NCBI RefSeq assembly: GCF_902459705.1
Contig: NZ_CABPRU010000007.1
Location: forward strand, 62,001 to 126,000
Direction: 5' to 3'
DNA length: 64,000 nucleotides
Source of the DNA: Pandoraea terrigena
GTDB lineage: Bacteria > Pseudomonadota > Gammaproteobacteria > Burkholderiales > Burkholderiaceae
The notes beneath the pieces are model-generated. The model was not told where the DNA came from. It worked only from the letters and a program-made list of their open reading frames with translations, and searched no databases. Shown one piece after another: positions 1-10,461 of this stretch (within the stretch, counting starts at the first letter, position 1; each line of letters begins with the position of its first letter). The position numbers were made by a program, and so were the translations under genes.

Positions 1-450
1 TTCTCGAGCTCGTACCCGGTGACGGTGCGCTTCGACAACATCGGTGGCCTCAAGCCGCGCGCGCCCGTCAAAAGCGCGGGCGTCGTGGTGGGGCGCGTGG
101 CGTCGATCCGGTTCGACGACAAGCGCTACGTGGCCGACGTGACGCTCAACATTGATTCGCAGTATCACTTTCCCAAGGACTCGTCGGCGAAGATCCTGAC
201 GTCGGGCTTGCTCGGTGAGCAGTACATCGGGCTGGACGCCGGCGGTGACGATCAGATGCTCAAGGCGGGTGATACGATCACGATGACGCAATCCGCGATC
301 GTGCTGGAAAACCTGATCAGTCAATTCCTGTACAGCAAGGCGGCAGATGCCGGGGGCGCCCAAGCGGGCGGGGCATCGGCTGCCGCGGCACCGGCAGCAC
401 CTTCTGCCACGCCGGCATCAGGGGCGGCAACGGTAACCCAAGGAAAATAA
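1..450 (+). CDS. mlaD: MlaD, MCE-domain lipid transport protein (5' end outside window)
   Basis: This is the C-terminal part of the periplasmic, inner-membrane-anchored MCE protein of the Mla phospholipid pathway. The frame is open from base 1, so the true start and the N-terminal membrane anchor lie upstream of the window. The visible part has the MCE-fold pattern (VTVRFDNIGGLKPRAPVKSAG, then GLLGEQYIGLDAGG), which forms the hexameric lipid channel. It ends in an Ala/Gly/Pro-rich tail, probably disordered. It lies 5 bases before mlaA, and mlaC and mlaB follow, so mlaFE are expected just upstream. The family assignment is secure. Confidence 0.95.
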   Translation, partial: FSSSYPVTVRFDNIGGLKPRAPVKSAGVVVGRVASIRFDDKRYVADVTLNIDSQYHFPKDSSAKILTSGLLGEQYIGLDAGGDDQMLKAGDTITMTQSAIVLENLISQFLYSKAADAGGAQAGGASAAAAPAAPSATPASGAATVTQGK

Positions 451-455
451 AAGAG

Positions 456-1310
456 ATGACCCGCATCCGTACTTCGGCAGTGCTGGCCGCCGGCGCGATG
501 GCGCTGGCCGGTTGCGCTACTGTCACGAACCCGAGTCCCGCAGACCCGATCGAAGGGTTCAACCGTTCGATGTATACGTTCAATGACACGCTCGACAAGA
601 CGGTCATGACCCCGGTGGCCAAGGGCTACCGCTTCGCGGTGCCGCAACCGGCGCGCGACATGGTCACGAACTTCTTCTCGAACGTGGGCGACGTGTACAA
701 CTTCGCCAACAACCTGCTGCAGCTGGAAGTTACCGCTGCCGCGCAGGACTTGATGCGCCTGACGATCAACACCTTCCTGGGGGTGGGCGGTCTGGTCGAC
801 TTCGCCACGCCCGCCGGGTTACCCAAGCACAGCCAGGATTTCGGCGTGACGCTCGGCAAGTGGGGCCTGCCTGATGGTCCGTATCTCGTGCTGCCGGTGC
901 TCGGCCCGAGCACGGTGCGCGACACCGTCGGTATGGCTGGCAACATGTTCATCGACCCGACGTCGTATATCAATCCGAATTGGGTGAGCTACTCGATCTA
1001 TGGGGTTCGCATCGTGAATACGCGGGCGAACTTGCTCGACGCCTCGAACCTGCTCGAAGCCGCAGCCCTCGATCCGTACTCGTTCACCCGCGATGCTTAC
1101 CTGGCGCGCCGCAAGTACCTGATCAATGGTGGGGCCTCGGGCAACGCTGCGCTGCCGAATTACGAAGAGGAAGACGGTACCGCCGGTGGCACGAATGCCC
1201 AGCCCAAGCCAGCCGAACCCGCGTCGGGCGTTCGGGCCGAACCGGAAGCGCCGCAGGGTTCGCCCGTGCCGGGCAAGATCGTGCCGGGCGGCCTGCCGTT
1301 CCGTCGGTGA
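456..1310 (+). CDS. mlaA: MlaA/VacJ outer-membrane lipoprotein
   Basis: MlaA removes misplaced phospholipid from the outer leaflet of the outer membrane and passes it to MlaC. The 284-residue product starts with a lipoprotein signal peptide with lipobox L-A-G-C (acylated Cys20). The conserved VacJ segment follows, beginning DPIEGFNRSMYTFND and containing the long hydrophobic helices. The last 50 or so residues are rich in Pro, Ala and Gly and look disordered. The gene starts 5 bases after mlaD with an AAGAG-type ribosome site. Its place between mlaD and mlaC supports the call. Confidence 0.95.
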   Translation: MTRIRTSAVLAAGAMALAGCATVTNPSPADPIEGFNRSMYTFNDTLDKTVMTPVAKGYRFAVPQPARDMVTNFFSNVGDVYNFANNLLQLEVTAAAQDLMRLTINTFLGVGGLVDFATPAGLPKHSQDFGVTLGKWGLPDGPYLVLPVLGPSTVRDTVGMAGNMFIDPTSYINPNWVSYSIYGVRIVNTRANLLDASNLLEAAALDPYSFTRDAYLARRKYLINGGASGNAALPNYEEEDGTAGGTNAQPKPAEPASGVRAEPEAPQGSPVPGKIVPGGLPFRR

Positions 1311-1357
1311 TCGTCGCGAGTCGACTGCCGCGCGGCAGCGACTGACCCTGATGACAG

Positions 1358-1380
1358 GGCGCCCCGCAGAACGGGGCGCC
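1358..1380 (+). other. GC-rich hairpin between mlaA and mlaC
   Basis: A perfect 9-bp stem (GGCGCCCCG / CGGGGCGCC) with a 5-base loop lies in the 189-base gap between mlaA and mlaC. A second palindrome, CTGCCGCGCGGCAG, lies about 30 bases upstream. There is no U-tract, so an intrinsic terminator is unlikely. A role in mRNA stability or in lowering downstream expression is possible but not shown. Confidence 0.5.
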
Positions 1381-1499
1381 GTCGGCAGGCCCCGTCGGGC
1401 AACAGTTTGTTACACGACACTGCCGGCATTCCGAGAACTCCAGACGCAACACGGGTATCCAACCCCGCAACACCCGTCACTCGAAAGAGGAAGTCCACA

Positions 1500-2120
1500 A
1501 TGAAGAAGTTCTGGCTCATTCCCGTCATGGCTTTGATGACGTACACTGCCGCCGGCGCCGCCGTGGCCCAGGCCCAGGCGCCCGACGTGCTGGTCAAGCA
1601 GACCGTGAACGAGGTGATGTCCGCGGCCAAGATCGATCCGAATATCCAGAAGGGTGATCTGAACAGTATTACCAAGCTGGTCGAGCAGAAGATTCTGCCG
1701 CACGCGGACTTCGCGAAGACGACGCAACTGGCGACCGGCGCCGCATGGCGCAACGCCACTCCGCAGCAACGCCAGCAACTGACCGAGCAATTCAAGACGC
1801 TGCTGCTGCGCACGTACGCGGGTGCCATCGCCCAGATTCGCGACCAGCAGGTCAACTACAAGCCGTTCCGCGGTCAGCCCGGCGACACCGACGCGGTCGT
1901 CTATACCGACGTCCTCAACAACGGTCAGCAGATCGAGCTCGACTATCGTCTGTACAAGACCGCCAGCGGCGAATGGAAGCTGTATGACCTGAACGTGCTG
2001 GGCGCCTGGCTCATCCAGACGTACCGCAACCAGTTCGCCGAGCAGGTGAACAAGTCGGGCGTCGATGGCCTGATTCAGTTCCTGACGCAGCGCAACCAGC
2101 AACTGGCAGGCGGCAAGTAA
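1500..2120 (+). CDS. mlaC: MlaC periplasmic phospholipid-binding protein
   Basis: MlaC shuttles phospholipid between MlaA in the outer membrane and the MlaFEDB complex. The 206-residue product has a typical Sec signal peptide (MKKFWLIPV..., likely cleaved after Ala25). The mature part has the MlaC/Ttg2D pattern (an N-terminal helical part, then FKTLLLRTYAGAI and LDYRLYKTASGEWKLYDL). The ATG at 1500 follows an AGAGGAAG ribosome site. An in-frame upstream start would add 31 residues with no signal-like character, so it was not used. The gene is followed 4 bases later by mlaB. Confidence 0.95.
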   Translation: MKKFWLIPVMALMTYTAAGAAVAQAQAPDVLVKQTVNEVMSAAKIDPNIQKGDLNSITKLVEQKILPHADFAKTTQLATGAAWRNATPQQRQQLTEQFKTLLLRTYAGAIAQIRDQQVNYKPFRGQPGDTDAVVYTDVLNNGQQIELDYRLYKTASGEWKLYDLNVLGAWLIQTYRNQFAEQVNKSGVDGLIQFLTQRNQQLAGGK

Positions 2121-2124
2121 GCGC

Positions 2125-2382
2125 ATGCTCGCGTTGCAGACCAACCTTACGCACGACACCGCCGGCGACGTCCTCGCGCAGGCCATCGATCGCATCGACG
2201 CGGGCGAGACCCAGATCGATTGCGCCGGGCTCAAGCAATTCGACTCGTCGGCGCTCGCCGTGCTGCTGGCCCTGCGTCGCCACGCGGTCCGGCGTGGCTC
2301 GACGTTGGCGTTCACTAATCTGCCGACGGGGCTGGCCAGCCTTGCGCTGGTGTATGGCGTCGATCATTTGCTCTCGATCTGA
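2125..2382 (+). CDS. mlaB: MlaB-like STAS-domain protein
   Basis: This is an 85-residue cytoplasmic STAS-domain protein, the small subunit that stabilises the MlaF ATPase in the inner-membrane MlaFEDB complex. The core shows the beta-strand plus conserved Ser pattern (QIDCAGLKQFDSSALAVLL, Ser41/Ser42) of anti-sigma-antagonist-like folds. It starts 4 bases after mlaC and closes the operon, with a clear terminator about 30 bases downstream. Length and position match the family. Confidence 0.9.
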   Translation: MLALQTNLTHDTAGDVLAQAIDRIDAGETQIDCAGLKQFDSSALAVLLALRRHAVRRGSTLAFTNLPTGLASLALVYGVDHLLSI

Positions 2383-2410
2383 TTCGTCCGGCCAACGGTG
2401 ACCCAACGCA

Positions 2411-2439
2411 AAGCGTCGTCTCGCAACGGCGCTTTTTTT
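2411..2439 (+). terminator. Intrinsic terminator of the mla operon
   Basis: AAGCGTCGT and ACGGCGCTT form a 9-bp stem with one G-U pair, followed at once by a run of T. It lies 29 bases after mlaB and separates the mla operon from the next transcription unit. Confidence 0.85.
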
Positions 2440-2550
2440 ATGCGCCATGCGGCGACGCCGGTCGAGCGCGACGTGCCACTGGCATGACGGCATCGCCGGT
2501 GCTGCCGGGCCGTTCGACCGGGCGTGAGCACGGGCGCCACCAGCTTCCTT

Positions 2551-2556
2551 TATAAT
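2551..2556 (+). promoter_or_regulatory. Candidate -10 box (TATAAT) for the ABC exporter-bolA-murA-his unit
   Basis: A perfect TATAAT lies after the mla terminator and about 120 bases before the ABC transporter start. No convincing TTGACA is seen 16-18 bases upstream, so the -35 is weak or the site needs an activator. It is the only good candidate in this gap and could drive the long co-directional run that follows. Confidence 0.45.
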
Positions 2557-2676
2557 CAGGGGTTTTCTGCCGACTTTTGGGCAGTTACCCTCATCCGGGC
2601 ACCCGCGCCGCCGCTGTGGCTGCTGCCGCGATCTCAGCGGTTGGCGCCCACAGGCGGCCGTGACCGGAGAATCTAT

Positions 2677-3632
<956 letters not shown>

Positions 3633-3636
<4 letters not shown>

Positions 3637-4412
3637 GCGGCGCATGGGTTGGCGGGTGGATCGGATTCCGCACACTGTTCTACAAGGAAGTGCTGCGCTT
3701 CTGGAAGGTCAGTTTCCAGACCGTGGCCGCGCCGGTGCTCACCGCGCTGCTGTACCTGATGATCTTCGGCCACGTGCTCGAAGACCGCGTGAAGGTCTAT
3801 GACCAGATCACGTACACGTCCTTTCTCGTGCCGGGCCTGGTGATGATGAGCGTGTTGCAGAACGCGTTCGCGAACAGTTCGTCGTCGCTGATCCAGTCCA
3901 AGATCACGGGCAACCTCGTGTTCATGCTGTTGCCCCCGCTGTCGCACTGGGAGATATACGGCGCGTACGTGCTCGCCGCCGTCGTGCGCGGGCTGTGTGT
4001 GGGCGCAGGCGTGTTCGCGGTGACGGTGACGTTCACGCATCTGACGTTTGCCGCGCCGCTGTGGATCTTGGGCTTCGCGTTCCTCGGGGCGGCGATTCTC
4101 GGCACGCTGGGCCTGATCGCGGGCATTTGGGCAGAAAAATTCGACCAGCTTGCGGCGTTCCAGAACTTCCTGATCATGCCGGCAACGTTCCTCGCGGGCG
4201 TGTTTTACTCGATTCACTCGCTGCCGCCGCTGTGGCAGGCTGTCTCGCACTTCAACCCGTTCTTCTACATGATCGATGGGTTCCGTTACGGCTTCTTCGG
4301 CGTGTCCGACGTCGCCCCGCAGACCAGCCTTGCCGTCGTGGGTGCGACTTTTCTGATAGTCGCAACCGTGGCGCTGAATTTGCTGCGCCGTGGCTATAAA
4401 TTGCGTCACTGA
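3633..4412 (+). CDS. ABC-2 type transporter, permease protein
   Basis: This 259-residue inner-membrane protein with about six hydrophobic segments is the permease of the exporter whose ATPase precedes it. The two genes overlap by 4 bases (ATGA), which implies translational coupling. It contains the ABC-2 family segment FLAGVFYSIHSLPPLWQ close to the C-terminal third. The pair sits between the mla operon and bolA-murA, an order I recall from other Burkholderiales. The substrate is unknown. Confidence 0.9.
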
Positions 4413-4430
4413 ACTTCTCTAGGATTGGCC

Positions 4431-4670
4431 ATGCTGCCTACCCCCGAACAAATCAAACACTACATCGAAGCCGGCCTGGCGTGCGAGCATGTGGCCGTCG
4501 AAGGCGATGGCCAGCATTTCTTCGCGACCATCGTGAGCGAGCAGTTCGCCGGCAAGCGCCTCATTGCCCGCCATCAACTTGTGTACGCCGCGCTGGGCGA
4601 TCGCATGAAGGCTGAAATTCATGCGCTGTCCATGAAGACCCTCACGCCCGCGGAGTATCAGGCGCAATGA
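4431..4670 (+). CDS. ibaG: BolA-family protein (IbaG/YrbA type)
   Basis: This 79-residue BolA-like protein sits directly upstream of murA, where IbaG/YrbA is found in other proteobacteria. BolA proteins pair with monothiol glutaredoxins to handle iron-sulfur clusters. The helix-turn-helix-like core includes [22 protein letters not shown]. The ATG at 4431 was preferred over the TTG at 4425. The stop overlaps the murA start by 4 bases. The name IbaG is inferred from position and size. Confidence 0.85.
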   Translation: MLPTPEQIKHYIEAGLACEHVAVEGDGQHFFATIVSEQFAGKRLIARHQLVYAALGDRMKAEIHALSMKTLTPAEYQAQ

Positions 4671-6007
4671 GGATTACGCAAGAAAGCGCCGGCGTCGCCG
4701 GCAACGGCGAGACCGCCGCTGGCGAGCGCATGGCCACCGACCACCTGGAGATCGAGGGCGGCGAGCGGCTGGCGGGCGAGATTACCGTGTCGGGCGCCAA
4801 GAACGCGGCCCTGCCGATTCTGTGCGCGTGCCTGCTGACGGCCGAGCCGCTGGTGCTCGGTAACGTCCCCGATCTGCACGACGTGCGCACCATGCTGTCG
4901 CTGCTCGCGCGCATGGGGGTGAAGATCGAGCGCCACGGCGAATCGGTGACGCTCGACGCGTCGCAGATCACGGAGCCGGCGGCCCCGTACGACCTCGTGA
5001 AGACCATGCGGGCGTCGATTCTCGTGCTTGGCCCGCTGCTGGCCCGTTGCGGCGAGGCGCGCGTGTCGCTGCCGGGCGGGTGCGCGATCGGGGCGCGGCC
5101 CGTCGACCAGCACATCAAGGGCCTGCAGGCGATGGGCGCCGAGATCACGCTGACGCATGGCGACATCGTCGCCAAGGCGGCGCGCCTGCGCGGCGAGACG
5201 CTCGTGACCGACATGATCACCGTGACGGGTACCGAAAACCTGCTCATGGCGGCAACGTTGGCCAACGGCGTCACCGTGCTGGCCAACGCCGCACGCGAAC
5301 CCGAAGTGACGGATCTGGCCCAACTGCTGGTGAAGATGGGCGCGAAGATCGACGGCATCGGCACGGACCGTCTGGTGGTGACCGGGGTGTCGCGCCTGGG
5401 CGGCGCCACGCACGATGTCGTGCCCGACCGGATCGAAGCCGGCACGTTCCTGTGCGCGGCCGTGGCCACGCGCGGCGATATCACGCTGCATCGCGTGGTG
5501 CCGGGCACGCTCGATGCCGTGATCGAGAAACTGCGCGAAACCGGCGCGAACGTGACGGCCGGCGCGGATTGGCTGCGCGTGTCGATGGACCGGCGCGCAC
5601 GGGCGGTCAGTTTCCGGACGTCGGAGTATCCGGCGTTCCCGACCGACATGCAGGCCCAGTTCATGGCGCTCAACTGCGTTGCCGAAGGGGCGTCGCAGGT
5701 CGTCGAAACGATCTTCGAGAACCGCTTCATGCACGTGCAGGAGTTGACGCGTCTGGGCGCGAATATCGGCATCGACGGCAACACGGCGCGGATTTCCGGC
5801 GTGGATCGCCTGTCGGGTGCGCATGTGATGGCGACCGACCTGCGCGCGTCCGCCAGCCTGATCGTCGCGGGGCTGACGGCAGAGGGCCGCACGCTCGTCG
5901 ACCGTATTCACCACCTCGATCGCGGCTATCATCGCATCGAGGCCAAGTTGTGCGCCGTGGGCGCGCGAATCCGGCGCGTCAAAGCGCGCCAGGGAGACAT
6001 TGCATGA
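4667..6007 (+). CDS. murA: UDP-N-acetylglucosamine 1-carboxyvinyltransferase
   Basis: MurA transfers enolpyruvate from PEP to UDP-GlcNAc, the first committed step of peptidoglycan synthesis, in the cytoplasm. The 446-residue product has SGAKNA with the conserved Lys45 and the catalytic loop [13 protein letters not shown] with Cys139, the residue attacked by fosfomycin. The N-terminus is about 20 residues longer than in E. coli MurA. The first ATG (4667) overlaps the bolA stop; an internal ATG giving [11 protein letters not shown] is an alternative start. Its place in a bolA-murA-hisG run matches other betaproteobacteria. Confidence 0.95.
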   Translation: MRITQESAGVAGNGETAAGERMATDHLEIEGGERLAGEITVSGAKNAALPILCACLLTAEPLVLGNVPDLHDVRTMLSLLARMGVKIERHGESVTLDASQITEPAAPYDLVKTMRASILVLGPLLARCGEARVSLPGGCAIGARPVDQHIKGLQAMGAEITLTHGDIVAKAARLRGETLVTDMITVTGTENLLMAATLANGVTVLANAAREPEVTDLAQLLVKMGAKIDGIGTDRLVVTGVSRLGGATHDVVPDRIEAGTFLCAAVATRGDITLHRVVPGTLDAVIEKLRETGANVTAGADWLRVSMDRRARAVSFRTSEYPAFPTDMQAQFMALNCVAEGASQVVETIFENRFMHVQELTRLGANIGIDGNTARISGVDRLSGAHVMATDLRASASLIVAGLTAEGRTLVDRIHHLDRGYHRIEAKLCAVGARIRRVKARQGDIA

Positions 6008-6684
6008 GTTCCGCCAAGCCCGCCCAGCCGCTCGCTCAACCGCTGACGCTGGCGCTCTCGAAAGGGCGTATCTTTACGGAGACGCTGCCGTTGCTGGCGG
6101 CCGCCGGCATCGAAGTCACGGAAGACCCCGAGACCTCCCGCAAGCTGATTCTGCCGACGACGGATCCGAACCTGCGCGTGATCATCGTGCGCGCGACCGA
6201 TGTGCCGACCTATGTGCAGTATGGTGCCGCCGACTTCGGCGTGGCCGGCAAGGATGTGCTGATCGAACATGGCGGTGGCGGCCTGTATCAGCCGATCGAT
6301 TTGAACATTGCGCGTTGTCGCATGTCTGTTGCTGTACCGAAGGGCTTCGACTACGCAAATGCAGTACGTCAGGGGGCGCGCTTGCGCGTGGCGACCAAGT
6401 ACGTGCAGACGGCGCGCGAGCACTTCGCGGCCAAGGGCGTGCACGTCGACCTGATCAAGCTGTACGGCTCGATGGAGTTGGGCCCGCTCGTGGGCCTGGC
6501 CGACGCGATCGTCGATCTGGTGAGCACCGGCGGCACGCTGCGGGCCAACAATCTGGTGGAAGTGGAGGAGATCATGGACATCTCGTCCCGCCTCGTGATC
6601 AATCAGGCTGCACTCAAGTTGAAGCGTGAGTCGTTGCAGCCTATTCTGGATGCTTTCGAGCAGGCTTCCCGGCAAACAGCATGA
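6004..6684 (+). CDS. hisG: ATP phosphoribosyltransferase, short form
   Basis: HisG condenses ATP and PRPP, the first step of histidine synthesis. The product has 226 residues, so it is the short form that lacks the C-terminal regulatory domain and needs the HisZ subunit for activity. No hisZ is seen in this window. Family motifs LALSKGRIF near the N-terminus and [15 protein letters not shown], the PRPP loop, are present. An AGGGAGA ribosome site precedes the ATG at 6004, which overlaps the end of murA. The stop overlaps hisD by 4 bases. Confidence 0.95.
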   Translation: MSSAKPAQPLAQPLTLALSKGRIFTETLPLLAAAGIEVTEDPETSRKLILPTTDPNLRVIIVRATDVPTYVQYGAADFGVAGKDVLIEHGGGGLYQPIDLNIARCRMSVAVPKGFDYANAVRQGARLRVATKYVQTAREHFAAKGVHVDLIKLYGSMELGPLVGLADAIVDLVSTGGTLRANNLVEVEEIMDISSRLVINQAALKLKRESLQPILDAFEQASRQTA

Positions 6685-8003
6685 AACTCGATATTCGCAA
6701 ACTCGACTCCTCCGCCGAAGGCTTCGCGACGCAACTTCGCGATGTCCTGGCGTTCGAGGCGAGCGAAGACGCCGCCATCGATCGAGCGGCGGCCGATATT
6801 CTCGCCGACGTGAAAACGCGAGGTGATGCCGCCGTCATCGAATACACCAACAAGTTCGACCGTCTGCGCGCGCCCGACATGGCGGCGCTGGAGCTGTCCG
6901 CCGAAGCGCTGGCGGCAGCGCTCGAGTGCCTCGAGCCGAAGCGTCGCGCGGCGCTCGAAGCCGCGGCGGCCCGCGTGCGCGCGTATCACGAGAAGCAGCG
7001 CATCGAGTGCGGCAGCCATAGCTGGCAATACACCGAGCCGGACGGCACGGTGCTGGGCCAGAAGGTCACGCCGCTCGATCGCGTGGGCATCTATGTGCCG
7101 GGCGGCAAGGCGGCGTATCCGTCGTCGGTGCTGATGAACGCCATCCCGGCGCGTGTGGCGGGCGTGAAAGAGATCGTCATGGTGGTGCCCACGCCGGATG
7201 GCGTGCAGAACCCGCTGGTGCTTGCCGCCGCGCAAATCGCCGGTGTGGATCGCGTGTTTACCATCGGCGGCGCACAGGCCGTCGCGGCGTTGGCCTACGG
7301 CACCGCGACGGTGCCGGCCGTCGACAAGATCGTCGGCCCGGGCAACGCTTTCGTGGCCGCCGCCAAGCGCCGCGTGTTCGGCACCGTCGGCATCGACATG
7401 ATCGCCGGGCCGTCCGAGATCCTTGTCATCTGCGACGGCACGACCGATCCCGACTGGGTTGCCATGGACCTGTTCTCGCAGGCCGAACACGACGAACTCG
7501 CGCAGTCGATCCTGCTGTGCCCGGACGCCGCGTACCTCGCACGCGTGCACGCTTCGCTGGAGCGCCAGATCGACGAGATGCCGCGTCGCGACGTGATCGC
7601 CGCCTCACTGCGTGGCCGTGGCGCGCTGATCAAGGTGCGCGACATGGCCGAAGCGTGCGAGATCGCCAACGTGATCGCGCCGGAGCACCTCGAGATCTCG
7701 GCCGAAACCCCACGGCAGTGGGGCGACAGGATTCGCCACGCCGGGGCGATCTTCCTCGGCAAGTTCACGAGTGAGAGCCTGGGCGATTACTGCGCCGGTC
7801 CCAACCACGTGCTGCCGACATCGCGCACGGCACGGTTTTCGTCGCCACTGGGCGTGTACGACTTCATCAAGCGTTCGAGCCTGATCGAAGTGAGCGAGGG
7901 CGGCGCCCGCATGCTCGGCGAAATCGCCGCGGAACTGGCCTACGGCGAAGGCCTGCAAGCGCACGCGCGCAGCGCCGAATACCGTCTGCGTCGCGAGTCC
8001 TGA
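6681..8003 (+). CDS. hisD: Histidinol dehydrogenase
   Basis: HisD oxidises L-histidinol to L-histidine in two NAD-dependent steps. The 440-residue length is typical. Visible motifs are GVYVPGG-like [14 protein letters not shown], the zinc-site segment [12 protein letters not shown], the catalytic region VIAPEHLEI and the C-terminal GPNHVLPT. It overlaps hisG by 4 bases and is followed 1 base later by a small secreted-protein gene. Confidence 0.96.
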   Translation: MKLDIRKLDSSAEGFATQLRDVLAFEASEDAAIDRAAADILADVKTRGDAAVIEYTNKFDRLRAPDMAALELSAEALAAALECLEPKRRAALEAAAARVRAYHEKQRIECGSHSWQYTEPDGTVLGQKVTPLDRVGIYVPGGKAAYPSSVLMNAIPARVAGVKEIVMVVPTPDGVQNPLVLAAAQIAGVDRVFTIGGAQAVAALAYGTATVPAVDKIVGPGNAFVAAAKRRVFGTVGIDMIAGPSEILVICDGTTDPDWVAMDLFSQAEHDELAQSILLCPDAAYLARVHASLERQIDEMPRRDVIAASLRGRGALIKVRDMAEACEIANVIAPEHLEISAETPRQWGDRIRHAGAIFLGKFTSESLGDYCAGPNHVLPTSRTARFSSPLGVYDFIKRSSLIEVSEGGARMLGEIAAELAYGEGLQAHARSAEYRLRRES

Positions 8004-8004
8004 C

Positions 8005-8568
8005 ATGCGCGACGACGCCCTGCGGCCCGCGTATTGTCCAACGACGTGGGCCATCGCTTGGCGTCGGATCCGCGCCATCGCGGGTTCCCCGTGGTCATCT
8101 TCATGGTCGCTGCCCGTCCGCTTCCAGCGGGCTGTTCGGCGGGTGGGCGCCGTGTTCGCCCTCGGGATGGCGGCCAGTGCCTCGGTCTGCGCCGCCAGTC
8201 AATATTGCCAGCACGCCACGTTCGACGGCACGTCCGTCGAGCGCATGACGGTATGCGTGAGCCGTCAGGCGTTCGATAACGACATCTACGTGTTGCGGCT
8301 TGGCGGCAAGATCGCGCTGCGTGGCACGGACGACGAAGTGGCCCATGGTCTGTTCGGGCGCGTCGGCAATCGCCTGGTGGCGATGCGATGCGAGGCGGAA
8401 GCGGCGCCCGCGCGCGTGAGTCCGGCGGCAGCGCAGGCGCTGTCCTGGCAGACCGGCGTGCGGTTGCAGCGCATTACCGATGCCCTCGGTAGCGTGGAGA
8501 CCGGCCGCCGGTGCATCGTCAAGATCGACGGTGCCGACGCCGGACGGCTGACATTCGCCTTCAACTAA
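8005..8568 (+). CDS. Small secreted protein of unknown function in the his operon
   Basis: The 187-residue frame begins 1 base after hisD. The first 40 or so residues are basic and of low complexity. They are followed by a signal-like hydrophobic stretch (VGAVFALGMAASASVCAAS), so the real start may be internal and the mature protein periplasmic. The mature part carries a few Cys residues (SQYCQHATF, TVCVS, MRCEAE, RRCIVKI) that could form disulfides. I recognise no family. It is plausibly real because it fills the hisD-hisC gap in frame with a good stop, but it has no evident histidine role. Confidence 0.6.
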   Translation: MRDDALRPAYCPTTWAIAWRRIRAIAGSPWSSSWSLPVRFQRAVRRVGAVFALGMAASASVCAASQYCQHATFDGTSVERMTVCVSRQAFDNDIYVLRLGGKIALRGTDDEVAHGLFGRVGNRLVAMRCEAEAAPARVSPAAAQALSWQTGVRLQRITDALGSVETGRRCIVKIDGADAGRLTFAFN

Positions 8569-8590
8569 TCCTTTTCGACCCATTGCGACG

Positions 8591-8640
8591 GTTTCGAGCC
8601 GTTTCGAGCCGTTTCGAACCGTTTCGAACCGTTTCGAACG
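8591..8640 (+). repeat. Five tandem 10-bp repeats GTTTCGARCC upstream of hisC
   Basis: Five head-to-tail decamers (two GTTTCGAGCC, then GTTTCGAACC copies, the last ending in G) lie between the small secreted-protein gene and hisC. The period is close to one helical turn. The core TTTCGAA is palindromic, so a protein could bind one DNA face repeatedly; slippage-prone simple sequence is the other explanation. Confidence 0.9.
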
Positions 8641-8676
8641 CCTTTGCGCGATGTCGCCCGATCCTCATCTACTGCC

Positions 8677-9741
8677 ATGTCCGTCGACCAAGTGATTCGT
8701 ACCGATGTGCTCGCCATGAGCCCCTACGCCGTCCCTGACGCCAGCGGTTTCCTCAAGCTCGACGCGATGGAGAATCCGTACGGCCTGCCGCCGGCGTTGC
8801 GCCGCGCGCTGGGGCAGCGCCTGGCCGACGTGGCGCTCAATCGTTACCCGGCGCCGCGTCCACAGGCGCTGCTCGATACACTCGCCCGCACGATGGGCGT
8901 GCCGGCCGGGGCCAAGCTGCTGCTGGGCAACGGCTCGGACGAGATCATCAGCATGATCGCGATGGCCACGGCCCGGCCGGGAGCCGCCGTGATCGCCCCG
9001 ATGCCGGGCTTCGTCATGTACGAGATGTCGGCGCGCCTTGCGGGCATCGAGTTCGTCGGCGTGCCGCTGCGCGCCGACTTCTCGCTCGATATGCCGGCGA
9101 TGTTGAACGCCATTGCGGCGCATCCTGGCGCAGTGGTCTACCTGGCCTATCCAAACAACCCGACGGGCAATCTGTTCGCCGACGACGACGTCGAGACGCT
9201 CGTGCGCGCCGCCAGCCGTGGCCTCGTGGTGATCGACGAGGCGTACCAGCCGTTTGCCGGGAAGACGTGGATGCCGCGTCTGCCGGAGTTTCCCCATCTG
9301 CTCGTCATGCGCACCGTCTCGAAGCTCGGGCTGGCGGGTATCCGGCTGGGCTACGTGGCGGGCAGCGCGCAATGGCTCGACCCGATCGACAAGGTGCGTC
9401 CGCCCTATAACGTCAACGTGCTCACGCAGGCGTGCGCCGAATTCATGCTCGATCACCTCGACGTGCTCGACGCCCAGGCGGCCGAATTGCGCGCCGAACG
9501 GGCGCGCCTGGCCGCTGCCGTGGCGGTGCTGCCGGGGGTCCGTGTGTTTCCGAGCGATGCGAATTTCCTGCTCGTGCGGGTGCCGGATGCCGACAAAACC
9601 CACGCGGGGCTGCTCGCACACAAGGTGTTGATCAAAAACGTGGGTAAAATGCACGTATTGCTGGCCAATTGCCTGAGATTGACGGTCGGCACCCCCACGG
9701 AGAATGCGGCAATGGTGGAAGCCCTGGCCGCATCACTCTAA
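8677..9741 (+). CDS. hisC: Histidinol-phosphate aminotransferase
   Basis: HisC is a PLP enzyme that converts imidazole-acetol phosphate to histidinol phosphate. The 354-residue product has the class I/II aminotransferase pattern: [10 protein letters not shown] near the N-terminus, [10 protein letters not shown] in the middle, and the PLP lysine in [14 protein letters not shown] at about Lys216. The ATG at 8677 ([14 protein letters not shown]) gives the usual N-terminus. It lies just after the decamer repeats and 27 bases before hisB. Confidence 0.95.
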   Translation: MSVDQVIRTDVLAMSPYAVPDASGFLKLDAMENPYGLPPALRRALGQRLADVALNRYPAPRPQALLDTLARTMGVPAGAKLLLGNGSDEIISMIAMATARPGAAVIAPMPGFVMYEMSARLAGIEFVGVPLRADFSLDMPAMLNAIAAHPGAVVYLAYPNNPTGNLFADDDVETLVRAASRGLVVIDEAYQPFAGKTWMPRLPEFPHLLVMRTVSKLGLAGIRLGYVAGSAQWLDPIDKVRPPYNVNVLTQACAEFMLDHLDVLDAQAAELRAERARLAAAVAVLPGVRVFPSDANFLLVRVPDADKTHAGLLAHKVLIKNVGKMHVLLANCLRLTVGTPTENAAMVEALAASL

Positions 9742-9768
9742 CAAGCCATACGACGAGAACTCACCATC

Positions 9769-10356
9769 ATGCGCATTGCGGAAGTCGTTCGCGATACCAG
9801 CGAAACGCAAATACGCGTCAAGATCGACCTGGACGGCACCGGCCGCAAGACACTCGATACCGGCGTGCCGTTCCTGGACCACATGCTCGACCAGATCGCG
9901 CGCCACGGCTTGATCGACATGGATGTCGAAGCCCGCGGCGATACCTTCATCGACGATCACCACACGGTGGAAGACGTCGGTATCTCGCTGGGCATGGCGG
10001 TGGCCAAGGCCATCGGGGACAAGAAGGGTATCGTGCGCTACGGCCACAGCTATGTGCCGCTCGACGAGGCGCTGTCGCGTGTCGTGATCGATTTCTCGGG
10101 CCGTCCCGGTCTCGAATTCCATGTGCCGTTCACGCGGGCGCGCGTCGGCAATTTCGACGTCGACCTGACCATCGAATTTTTCCGCGGCTTCGTCAATCAT
10201 GCGGGTGTCACGCTGCATATCGACAATCTGCGTGGCATCAATGCCCACCACCAGTGCGAAACGGTGTTCAAGGCGTTCGGTCGCGCGCTGCGCATGGCGG
10301 TCGAGATCGACCCGCGCGCCGCGGGTGTTGTGCCGTCCACGAAGGGAAGCCTGTAA
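9769..10356 (+). CDS. hisB: Imidazoleglycerol-phosphate dehydratase
   Basis: HisB dehydrates imidazoleglycerol phosphate to imidazole-acetol phosphate using manganese. The 195-residue length shows it is the monofunctional enzyme without the phosphatase domain of enteric HisB. The two metal-binding repeats are visible: [11 protein letters not shown] in the N-terminal half and [12 protein letters not shown] in the C-terminal half. An in-frame ATG at 9769 gives the standard start [10 protein letters not shown]. Confidence 0.96.
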   Translation: MRIAEVVRDTSETQIRVKIDLDGTGRKTLDTGVPFLDHMLDQIARHGLIDMDVEARGDTFIDDHHTVEDVGISLGMAVAKAIGDKKGIVRYGHSYVPLDEALSRVVIDFSGRPGLEFHVPFTRARVGNFDVDLTIEFFRGFVNHAGVTLHIDNLRGINAHHQCETVFKAFGRALRMAVEIDPRAAGVVPSTKGSL

Positions 10357-10461
10357 CGCGAGACGGGCCGGCGCTGCCGGCCCGATAGCCCGTCGGTCCG
10401 CGAGGCCGGCGCTCCTGCGACGATTCATCGACCGGCTGGCCGCCGGCGCCGTGTGCCCCCT

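Noticed and set aside
5047-6003. Long plus-strand frame inside murA leading into hisG
   Set aside because: It is the +1 shadow of murA in a GC-rich gene; only the part from 6004 is hisG.
8591-8640. Decamer repeats as a CRISPR array
   Set aside because: Repeats are 10 bp and contiguous, with no spacers and no cas genes.
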